Shown here in pieces: positions 40,209 through 46,444 of a DNA stretch of 48,094 bases. The notes beneath the pieces were generated by a model that saw only the letters and a program-made list of their open reading frames with translations, was not told the origin of the DNA and made no database searches. A program made the translations under genes and the position numbers. Location: the IMG/VR virus record IMGVR_UViG_3300036852_000463, positions 1 through 48,094 of that record. The stretch is one strand, 5' to 3'. Position 1 is the stretch's first letter, and every line of letters starts with the position of its first letter. The stretch comes from a virus.

Positions 40209-40513
40209 TGCCTTGCGATCAGGTCATTTTGAATCAGATCGAACTCGGCAAGATGAACGATGCGCTACTCCGCAAGGCGCTCGAGGCGCTGGGCGCGCGC
40301 GGGCTGTCGGTCGGCAGTGGCGCGGCGTGGTTCATTCTCGACGGCGTGCGCTGTCAGATCGTCGGCGGGAAGCTCCAGGTGCCTGAAGGGTCCGAACATC
40401 TGGCCGACAAGCTGAAAGTCGCCTATTCGCGCGAGACCGTGAAATACACGGCGAAGCGCAACGGCTGGACGTTGAAAGAAACGCGCCCGAATGTCTTCGC
40501 GGTGATCAAGTGA
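40208..40513 (+). CDS. DUF1257 (Ycf35)-like small protein
   Basis: This protein of 101 residues starts on the last base of the ATPase stop (TAATG). The N terminus (ALLRKALEALGARGL) and the C-terminal KVAYSRETVKYTAKRNGWTL segment fit the DUF1257/Ycf35 pattern, with a beta-rich middle (GVRCQIVGGKLQV). Family members are commonly encoded beside AAA+ ATPases and DUF2997 proteins. Its biochemical role is unknown; by gene order it is likely an adaptor or partner of the ATPase. Similarity is moderate and by eye. Confidence 0.65.
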   Translation: MPCDQVILNQIELGKMNDALLRKALEALGARGLSVGSGAAWFILDGVRCQIVGGKLQVPEGSEHLADKLKVAYSRETVKYTAKRNGWTLKETRPNVFAVIK

Positions 40514-40761
40514 AAGGGCCACTGCGCCAAATCGTCGACCGCGAGCAGGTCTTTCGATCGACGCACGACTACCCGGACGGTTGGATCAAAGAGACGCTCA
40601 GTTGCGGCCACGTTCATCTGATGCGTATTTCTCCGCATTCGCCAGCGGTCATTGAAGGGAACGACGGACAAAAACGGATCGTTCGCGAGCAAGTGAACAG
40701 TCGCCGCTGCGTGGAATGCCTGTACGGAATGCGCCTGAAAGGAAAAAGCCGCTATGCCTGA
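40510..40761 (+). CDS. Small zinc-binding protein
   Basis: This protein of 83 residues uses a GTG start at 40510 in a GTGA overlap. SCGHVHLM and RRCVECLYG give a CxH ... CxxC metal site, probably one zinc. It sits between the DUF1257-like and DUF2997-like genes, so it may belong to the same complex. No named family. Confidence 0.6.
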   Translation: MKGPLRQIVDREQVFRSTHDYPDGWIKETLSCGHVHLMRISPHSPAVIEGNDGQKRIVREQVNSRRCVECLYGMRLKGKSRYA

Positions 40762-40954
40762 CACAATGACAATCGAAATTCTGCCGGATGGGACGGTGAA
40801 GACAACGACCGATCCGATCTCGCCGGCCAACCACCAATCGGCTGAAGCGTTCATGAAGGATCTGCAGACGTTGACCGGCGGCCTGGTGAGCCGCAAGGCG
40901 CGCGGGAAGCACGCGCATGTGCATCACCAGGAGCACGCCGACCACTCGCACTGA
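40754..40954 (+). CDS. DUF2997-like small protein
   Basis: This protein of 66 residues starts at ATG 40754 after AAAGGAAAAAGCCGCT. The N terminus (TIEILPDGTVKTTT) followed by a helix (NHQSAEAFMKDLQTLTGG) fits the DUF2997 pattern (beta hairpin with PDG, then helix). The His-rich tail (GKHAHVHHQEHADHSH) could bind metal and is not typical of the family. With the ATPase and DUF1257-like genes it completes the triad known from bacterial genomes. Assignment is by short motif. Confidence 0.55.
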   Translation: MPDTMTIEILPDGTVKTTTDPISPANHQSAEAFMKDLQTLTGGLVSRKARGKHAHVHHQEHADHSH

Positions 40955-41029
40955 GCGATCGTCGTTTGCGGTCTGGGCTACCGCAGTCCAGACCGGAACC
41001 GATGAACGGTTCCAAGGAGAAAAGCCGCT

Positions 41030-41989
41030 ATGAACGGAACGACGTTGTTTGAAGATCGGACGCTCGAAGACCGATCAACGCAACCGTGGGAGATTGACCA
41101 GCCGGAAGACGTGAAGCCGCCGATCGATGTCTTTGCGCGTGCCGTGGTCCTGCAGCTGCAGTTTCGGCGCCTGGGGACCGCGCGCAAGGTCTCGACCGAT
41201 ACAGTTGAAGTGCGCGGGGAAAGCGAAAGCCGGAAGACCGACAAGGACCTGCTCGGGATCACGGCGCGGATTCTGGATTCTCCGGAACTTGAGGCGATCC
41301 GCAAGCACGACGGCCAGACAGAGCGATTCATCGACTCAAAAAAATCCGGGCCGGCATTCGCCAATCAAGGGGGTTTCTACCTGCTCGCCATTGTGCTGCA
41401 AGGCGAGATCGAGGCGTGGCTGGACACCAGGGAAGCCGAACGCTGGATCTTGATTGAGCGGTTGCTCGATGTCTTTGACGCGCGAGTCGAGGATACCAAG
41501 CGGCGGCTGGGGCCGCTGGCTGCCACCATCACGTTTCCGACGCGTGATCAGGCGCGCGCGGCGTTTGGTCTCACGCGGCGCTATATGTCCTTCGGATTCG
41601 AGCGGGACCCGCAAGCGGCGGCCGAGTGGCGCTCTGAGGCACTCGGCGAGTGCCGCCAAGCGTTGCGCGCGGCGTTTGCTGATGTGGTCGCCCATCTCGC
41701 CGATCGGCTCGAGCCCGGGCCGGAGGGCAAGCCGAAAACCTTCCGCGATTCACTCATCGCGAACTTCAATGAATTCGTGGAGAGCTTCAACGCGCGGAAC
41801 CTCGCGGATGATGGCGAGCTCGCCGAGCTCGTGGCCAAGGCGCGCGGCGTGCTGTCGGGGGTCGACGCGACCGACCTGCGGAAGCGTGACGGACTCCGGG
41901 CCGCGGTCGCGCGCTCGATGGCCGCGATCAAGCCGGCGGTCGATGCGCTCGTGATGGACAAGCCAACGAGGCTCTACGGCGATGATTAG
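41030..41989 (+). CDS. Helical early protein, unknown, downstream of ATPase cassette
   Basis: This protein of 319 residues starts at ATG 41030 after CAAGGAGAAAAGCCGCT. It is almost entirely helical and charged (FARAVVLQLQFRRLGTARKV, VFDARVEDTKRRLGPLA, TFRDSLIANFNEFVESFNAR). The position directly after the ATPase triad and the all-helical character suggest a substrate or partner of the ATPase, as seen for uncharacterised proteins next to phage MoxR-like or Ycf46-like ATPases. No domain can be named with confidence. Confidence 0.7.
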   Translation: MNGTTLFEDRTLEDRSTQPWEIDQPEDVKPPIDVFARAVVLQLQFRRLGTARKVSTDTVEVRGESESRKTDKDLLGITARILDSPELEAIRKHDGQTERFIDSKKSGPAFANQGGFYLLAIVLQGEIEAWLDTREAERWILIERLLDVFDARVEDTKRRLGPLAATITFPTRDQARAAFGLTRRYMSFGFERDPQAAAEWRSEALGECRQALRAAFADVVAHLADRLEPGPEGKPKTFRDSLIANFNEFVESFNARNLADDGELAELVAKARGVLSGVDATDLRKRDGLRAAVARSMAAIKPAVDALVMDKPTRLYGDD

Positions 41990-42119
41990 GCGGGGACGGA
42001 GGCAACTGCAACTATGGGCGGAGAGTCACCCGACCGTATCGGCATTCGGCGCGGCGATGGCGCTCTGGATCGTCCTGGCCGAAGTCGTGATCATCTTCTG
42101 GCTCTTGTCCGGCTCGTAA
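41982..42119 (+). CDS. Small membrane protein
   Basis: This protein of 45 residues overlaps the preceding gene by eight bases. A basic, Gln-rich N terminus (MIRRGRRQLQLW) leads to one membrane helix (AMALWIVLAEVVIIFWLLSG). The topology is predicted cytoplasmic N terminus. Function unknown. Confidence 0.55.
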   Translation: MIRRGRRQLQLWAESHPTVSAFGAAMALWIVLAEVVIIFWLLSGS

Positions 42120-42221
42120 GATTCAACCTGGGGGCTCGATGGGACGAACATCGGGCCGCCCACCTTGAGCGCCGAGACGGCGCCGCGGCTGATGTCGCGA
42201 AAGGGATTGAAGGATTGACCT

Positions 42222-43016
42222 ATGAAACCATTCGACGAACTGACGGACGCGGAACTCCTCGAGCTGACGGCTGACCAGATCGAGCGCTATGTGGATCTGG
42301 CGTGCGCTGAGGCGGGCGTCGCGCTGCCGCCGGTCTTGCCGGCGCCGCCGGACACGAGCGGGCCGAAACCCGACATGACGGTGTACGCGGTCGGGGGCTT
42401 CGAGTTCTCCGACAAGGCCGATGCGCTGCGGGTGGCCGATGCGGTGAACGCCGCGCGCAGTTACGGCGATGCGCGCTGCATCGGGCACAACTACAACGCG
42501 CCGTACAAATGGGTGCCGCGCGAGACGCCCGACCAGCAAGTCAGCGAGCGCGCGTGCTTCAAGCTGGAAACGGCCGCTGGGCTCACCGCGGAGCTGAACC
42601 GCCGCGCGCAAGAGAAGGCGGATTACGACAAGGCGCGCCAGGAGTACGACAGCATCGAATACAAACGGGGCGAGTTGCGCCGGGAGATTGCCTCCAAGGT
42701 GCAGACCGTTCAGGCGACCGAGCGACGCCGCGCGCGCCTGCGAGCCGATTACAAGCGGTATCTCGAACTCGCGGACGGCCGACGGCGGATCGCCGCGCGC
42801 TTTCTCAAGAGCGCACAGGAGGACGCCGACACGCTCTGCCCGGAACTCTTCGTCTTCACGCAGGCGGACCCGCCCGACCCGAAGCCGCGCGCCTACCACG
42901 GCGACGAGCCCGATCTGTCTGTGACGATCACCAATATAGGGACAACGCCGATCGGCGTGACGGAACAAGCAGACGGCGCGCTGGTCATCACCCGAAGCGA
43001 CGACATTCAGTTCTGA
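42222..43016 (+). CDS. Coiled-coil early protein, unknown
   Basis: This protein of 264 residues begins with an acidic helix (FDELTDAELLELTADQIERY), has a central beta-like segment (DMTVYAVGGFEFSDKADALR), then a long coiled coil (about 125-205, containing RREIASKVQTVQATERRRAR). A C-terminal region contains PRAYHGDE, a close variant of the PRAYF motif. It is separated from the preceding membrane-protein gene by 102 bases that hold no clear feature. Function unknown. Confidence 0.65.
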   Translation: MKPFDELTDAELLELTADQIERYVDLACAEAGVALPPVLPAPPDTSGPKPDMTVYAVGGFEFSDKADALRVADAVNAARSYGDARCIGHNYNAPYKWVPRETPDQQVSERACFKLETAAGLTAELNRRAQEKADYDKARQEYDSIEYKRGELRREIASKVQTVQATERRRARLRADYKRYLELADGRRRIAARFLKSAQEDADTLCPELFVFTQADPPDPKPRAYHGDEPDLSVTITNIGTTPIGVTEQADGALVITRSDDIQF

Positions 43017-43024
43017 GCCCGCAC

Positions 43025-43282
43025 ATGCCTGCGAAGCGGAAACCGCCCCGCGCATCGACGAACGGCAACGTCCGGTTGGTGCTGCAGTTGTACAATCTGC
43101 GGCTGCATCAGTATCGCGAGGGCGGGATGTCGATCTCGGCGATCAAGGTGCAAAATCGCCGAGAGCTCGATCGGCTGTGGGGGATGCTGCAGGAAGTCAT
43201 CGAAGATCGATGGTGGACGGACCGCCGGCAGGCGACGGCCGCGGCGCCGGTGCCAGTTGATCAGCAGTTGAAGATGGATTGA
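43025..43282 (+). CDS. Small basic early protein, unknown
   Basis: This protein of 85 residues starts at ATG 43025, eight bases after the previous stop. It has a basic N terminus (PAKRKPPRASTNGNVR), then helices (LVLQLYNLRLHQYREGG, RRELDRLWGMLQEVIEDRW). No family recognised. Confidence 0.55.
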   Translation: MPAKRKPPRASTNGNVRLVLQLYNLRLHQYREGGMSISAIKVQNRRELDRLWGMLQEVIEDRWWTDRRQATAAAPVPVDQQLKMD

Positions 43283-43284
43283 CC

Positions 43285-43485
43285 GTGAACTGGTTTGAGC
43301 GGCATCGAATCGAATGGATCGCAGAAAGCCTGCGCGTGTTCGGCTTCATCAACCGTGTACACCTTGAGCGGAAGTTCGGCATTTCTAGACCGCAGGCGTC
43401 GGCGGATCTGGCGACATTCGCTCGGCTCTACCCGAAGGCGATGGGCTACGATACGTCACGAAAGTGTTACATGAAAGCGGATTGA
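43285..43485 (+). CDS. Winged-helix DNA-binding protein
   Basis: This protein of 66 residues uses GTG 43285 (a TTG at 43279 overlapping the previous stop is an alternative). The pattern RIEWIAESLRVFGFINRVHL, ERKFGISRPQASADLATFAR, then AMGYDTSRKCYM is a compact winged helix common in phages, where the N-terminal region of WYL-type regulators looks similar. Probably a transcriptional regulator or DNA-binding accessory. Confidence 0.7.
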   Translation: MNWFERHRIEWIAESLRVFGFINRVHLERKFGISRPQASADLATFARLYPKAMGYDTSRKCYMKAD

Positions 43486-43491
43486 CCGTGT

Positions 43492-43578
43492 GGCGATCCT
43501 GGAGGCCCGGCGGTGCGTGGTTGCTGTAGCGGCTTCCCACGCGGCCCGGTGGGGTCGGTTCGAGTCCGACCCTCGCCA
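43492..43578 (+). tRNA. tRNA-like sequence, degenerate class II-sized
   Basis: The 3' part is tRNA-perfect: T-arm GTCGG-TTCGAGT-CCGAC (43554-43570), then CCTCGCC and a discriminator A. The 5' GGCGA (43492-43496) pairs with TCGCC, but the lowest two acceptor pairs are mismatched. Length (87 nt) suits a class II tRNA, and CTGTAGC stands where a Tyr GUA anticodon loop would be, but its flanks do not pair. A strong GCGTGG/CCACGC stem with a 16-base loop is present instead. No CCA is encoded. It could be a decayed tRNA, a tRNA mimic or a remnant attachment site. Confidence 0.4.
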
Positions 43579-43597
43579 ACTCCTTTGTGAGTGAACG

Positions 43598-44272
43598 ATG
43601 CGGCGAGCGATCGACAACGAGACGTGCCAGGTGAGCGGGTGCCCGCGCGTGCGGCAGTTTCCGTCCTGGTATTGCGAGGAGCATCGCGGCGAACGTCAAC
43701 AGAAGACGCGTCAGACGGTCCCAATCGTCAGCGTCGACGGCGAACGTCGCGATGTGGAGATTGCCGGCGCGGCATCGGGTTATGCAGTGTTCAAGCGAGA
43801 GCAAGACATCGCACTGATGGAAGAACAGCAACGAGGATTGGCCGAGCAGCGTCGTCAGCTCCAAGAGCAGGTGAACTACTGGCAATCAAGAAAAGCTGAA
43901 CTCGCCCAACTTGCGCCGTATGGCCCATTTCAGGTCACGCCCGAGCAGGAGGAGCTGATTCGCCGGAATGACCGCATGATCGAACTTGAGTATTGGCCGC
44001 GCGAAGAGTACGAGAGCCGTCGGGAATATCGGGAAGCGGAGGAAGCACGGCGCCGCGAGGCAGAAGTGAGGCAGGTCGCGATCGACCGAGAAACCGGCAT
44101 CAGCCTGAGATATATTCGGCAATTCGACGCCAAGACCGATCGGCTTCAATTCAATCGGGACGCTTTCAAGATCGCGATGGCGCCGCTGGAGACCATGAAG
44201 CCGAAGCCGAAACAGAAAGAGAAAGTCGCCCCGCTCAACGTCGACCTGAAACGCCAGTATTTCGAGGATTGA
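43598..44272 (+). CDS. Coiled-coil early protein with zinc-like N terminus and capsid-like C terminus
   Basis: This protein of 224 residues begins with a Cys/His cluster (CQVSGCPRVRQFPSWYCEEH), probably a zinc site. A long charged coiled coil follows (about 70-160, EEQQRGLAEQRRQLQEQVNY). The C-terminal part contains GISLRYIRQFDAKTDRL and QFNRDAFKIAMAPLE, both resembling capsid segments of P22-type coat proteins (GISILFVRAYD and AFHRDAFTLVTADLP in this genome's coat). It ends in KRQYFED, a variant of the PRAYFED tail. Function unknown. Confidence 0.65.
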   Translation: MRRAIDNETCQVSGCPRVRQFPSWYCEEHRGERQQKTRQTVPIVSVDGERRDVEIAGAASGYAVFKREQDIALMEEQQRGLAEQRRQLQEQVNYWQSRKAELAQLAPYGPFQVTPEQEELIRRNDRMIELEYWPREEYESRREYREAEEARRREAEVRQVAIDRETGISLRYIRQFDAKTDRLQFNRDAFKIAMAPLETMKPKPKQKEKVAPLNVDLKRQYFED

Positions 44273-44276
44273 CCCG

Positions 44277-44645
44277 ATGGCCCGACAGCCCGCGCGCTAC
44301 ATCTGCGATCTGTGCAAAGAGGAAATCGCCGATCTAGAAACCAGCGGACGGCTCGCCTACCCGTTCAATGGCGACGACCTCGCGCAGATCATGGAGATGA
44401 TCGCCGGCGACAACCCGATCGCGCACCGCATTCTAGGCATCGTGCCGCTCCCGAGCCATCACGAATTCCACTTCTGTAAGCGCTGTATCGACGGCTTCCT
44501 GCCGATGGCCGATGCGATGAAGGCCCTCGCGATCAGCCTGCAGTCGGAAGAATGGAAAGCGCGGCGCGCGAAGTACGAGGCCAAGCGCATCAAGGACGAC
44601 GAGCCCGGCGAAATTCGGATCGACGACGACGGGCGGATTCACTGA
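44277..44645 (+). CDS. Zinc-binding early protein
   Basis: This protein of 122 residues has an N-terminal CDLCKEE and a later HFCKRCIDG pair that would form a split zinc ribbon, and an acidic C-terminal tail (KDDEPGEIRIDDDGRIH). It starts four bases after the previous stop and shares one base with the next start (TGATG). No family named. Confidence 0.65.
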   Translation: MARQPARYICDLCKEEIADLETSGRLAYPFNGDDLAQIMEMIAGDNPIAHRILGIVPLPSHHEFHFCKRCIDGFLPMADAMKALAISLQSEEWKARRAKYEAKRIKDDEPGEIRIDDDGRIH

Positions 44646-44956
44646 TGGCCATTTTACTTTCATTGTTATTGGCCACGTCATTCAATTCGGAGACCTGTGT
44701 GTCGCTGCGCGGGAGGTGGGTCGGAACAGCCGCTTTCGAAGCGTCGATTGACAGAGTTCATTACGTAGAAGTGTCACTCGTCAGACAGCTGAGTCTAACC
44801 CGGTTCTTGTTCGCGTCGCGAACGACGACGAACGGCGTCTGGAGAGTGCCGCCATCCGTGGCGATGCAGTTCACGGACATGCGCGTGAGTTTCGCATCGT
44901 TCACTTCCGGTCGCGCAATTATCCTGTTTCGGCCGTGCTCAGCAAGGACTCACTGA
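44645..44956 (+). CDS. Small exported protein, unknown
   Basis: This protein of 103 residues begins with a short hydrophobic N terminus (MAILLSLLLATSFNS), a probable signal peptide, followed by beta-like sequence (CVSLRGRWVGTAAFEAS, HYVEVSLVRQLSLTRFLFA). It is coupled at both ends by TGATG overlaps. GC content is lower than in neighbours in the first 100 bases. Function unknown. Confidence 0.5.
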   Translation: MAILLSLLLATSFNSETCVSLRGRWVGTAAFEASIDRVHYVEVSLVRQLSLTRFLFASRTTTNGVWRVPPSVAMQFTDMRVSFASFTSGRAIILFRPCSARTH

Positions 44957-45120
44957 TGGAAATTGATGATATTTTGCTCGACAAATTGGTCGACCTGATT
45001 TATCGACGGCTGCGTGATGGCGCGTGGCTCTACTGGCCGGTAGGCCCGATGATCAATCAGGTGTTCGACAAGACACAGTGCAAAAACGAATTACGTCGAT
45101 TCATTGAGGCCCAGCCCTGA
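44956..45120 (+). CDS. Small early protein, unknown
   Basis: This protein of 54 residues starts at ATG 44956 (TGATG overlap). It is helical with aromatics (DDILLDKLVDLIYRRLRDGA, WLYWPVGPMINQVFDK). The next gene starts at the base after its stop. Composition is less GC-rich than its neighbours. No family recognised. Confidence 0.55.
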   Translation: MEIDDILLDKLVDLIYRRLRDGAWLYWPVGPMINQVFDKTQCKNELRRFIEAQP

Positions 45121-45840
45121 ATGGCGTTCGTCAGCGGGCCGCCGAAAGGGTGTCTCGATCCGTCGTGCGCCTCCCCACGCATCGTGCTCGTGCGCGAACG
45201 GTGGGACGCCATCGACAAAGTCTTTGCCGGCGAAGTGCGGTGCCAAGCATGCGGCGGAGGTTCTCTTTACAGTCGCCGGGACCCACAGCCCCGGCCGAAA
45301 GGACCGACAATGTTCCAGCCTGATACGGCGCTCTACCTCAAGAAGATCAAGACCGGTGTCGAAACGCTCGACCAGGAGACGCGCAAGCTCCTGATTCTGG
45401 AGTTCGAGGCGCAGCCCTTCACGCGCGAGATGGCCGACGAGCTCGGCATCACATTCGAACTCTTCGAGGGCTCGACCGGCAACCCGAACGATCTGCTCGT
45501 GGACGCCAAGCTCAAGATCAACGTGCCCCTGCAGCGCATGTCCTTCAAGATGGCGCCAGACGCCACCGGTGGGCGCGTGGTGATTCCCGACGTGTCGATC
45601 AAGAACACGATCAAGGTGCGGAGCGACAAGGAAGGCCCGGTGCTCGCCGCGCGCATCACGGCCACGCTGCGCTACCCGACCGCCGATGATCTGCTCTACA
45701 TCATGAACGGGGTGTGCGAGCAACATTGGATCACCTTCGAGGAACAACAGGCGAGTCTGCCGATGGGGGACAGTGACCAGAGACCACGCCGCGGGCGCAA
45801 GCCGAAGGCGAACGGGGCAGCCGACGAGGCCAACGCGTGA
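45121..45840 (+). CDS. Early protein with zinc-ribbon N terminus, unknown
   Basis: This protein of 239 residues starts directly after the preceding stop. Residues about 11-50 hold CLDPSC and CQACGG, a likely zinc ribbon. An internal ATG at 45310 with an AAAGGA site could make a shorter product of 176 residues (MFQPDTALYLKKIKTG onward). The main domain is alpha/beta (LLILEFEAQPFTREMADELG, LKINVPLQRMSFKMAPDATG) with a basic, Arg/Lys-rich tail (PRRGRKPKANGAADE). Such tails suit nucleic-acid binding; no family is named. Confidence 0.65.
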   Translation: MAFVSGPPKGCLDPSCASPRIVLVRERWDAIDKVFAGEVRCQACGGGSLYSRRDPQPRPKGPTMFQPDTALYLKKIKTGVETLDQETRKLLILEFEAQPFTREMADELGITFELFEGSTGNPNDLLVDAKLKINVPLQRMSFKMAPDATGGRVVIPDVSIKNTIKVRSDKEGPVLAARITATLRYPTADDLLYIMNGVCEQHWITFEEQQASLPMGDSDQRPRRGRKPKANGAADEANA

Positions 45841-46130
45841 GTGCGGCCGAGCGGCCGATCGTGTCGATGGTGCTGAAGACAACGCCGCGCATCCAAGACC
45901 TCTGTATGAAGCTCGACGCGGCGCTCCGGCTCGAAGATGCTGAGAATGGCGAGGCATTGTGTGCGCTGTTCGCCGTTCTCCTGCATGTGCTCAGTCAACT
46001 CGAACCGATCGATCAGGCCCGCATCATGGACATGACATTCGGCCGAGCCGTCCAAATGTGCTTCAACGAGGCTGGATTGAAAACAGAAATCCAGGGACCG
46101 CTCAGCGCCGGACCCATGAGGCCCTCATGA
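45837..46130 (+). CDS. Small helical early protein, unknown
   Basis: This protein of 97 residues uses a GTG start at 45837 in a GTGA overlap. It is helical (PRIQDLCMKLDAALRLEDAE, ALCALFAVLLHVLSQLEPID). It overlaps the next start by four bases. No family recognised. Confidence 0.6.
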   Translation: MSAAERPIVSMVLKTTPRIQDLCMKLDAALRLEDAENGEALCALFAVLLHVLSQLEPIDQARIMDMTFGRAVQMCFNEAGLKTEIQGPLSAGPMRPS

Positions 46131-46444
46131 GCGATCCGGCGGACACCTTCGAGGAGTGGGCGATAATTGATCTTTTTGGACATCAGCGCATCGCCGGCAA
46201 GGTGACAAACCAGAACATCGGCTCGGCGACCTTCATCCGCGTGGATGTCTACGAAGACAGCAACAAGGTGGCCTTCACGCGATTTTTCAATCCGAGCGCA
46301 GTCTACGGAATCTCGCCGGTCAGCAAGAAAGTGGCGCTCGCGGCAGCAAAAGCGATCGATGCGAAACCGGTTCAAGCGTGGGACCTGCCCGTGCCGGCCG
46401 CGCAACGGCAACTGATGGCCACACGGAGTTACGACGATGAGTGA
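46127..46444 (+). CDS. Conserved-type phage protein of unknown function
   Basis: This protein of 105 residues starts at ATG 46127 (ATGA overlap). The pattern EEWAIIDLFGHQRIAGKVTN, IRVDVYEDSN, FNPSAVYGISPVSKKVALAA is a compact beta-barrel-like domain that I recognise as recurrent in phage and bacterial genomes, without a known function. It ends eight bases after the next gene's start. Confidence 0.65.
   Translation: MSDPADTFEEWAIIDLFGHQRIAGKVTNQNIGSATFIRVDVYEDSNKVAFTRFFNPSAVYGISPVSKKVALAAAKAIDAKPVQAWDLPVPAAQRQLMATRSYDDE

Noticed and set aside
43492-43578. A functional tRNA-Tyr (GUA)
   Set aside because: Although CTGTAGC is at the right place, the flanking bases do not pair as an anticodon stem, and the lower acceptor pairs are mismatched; kept only as tRNA-like.
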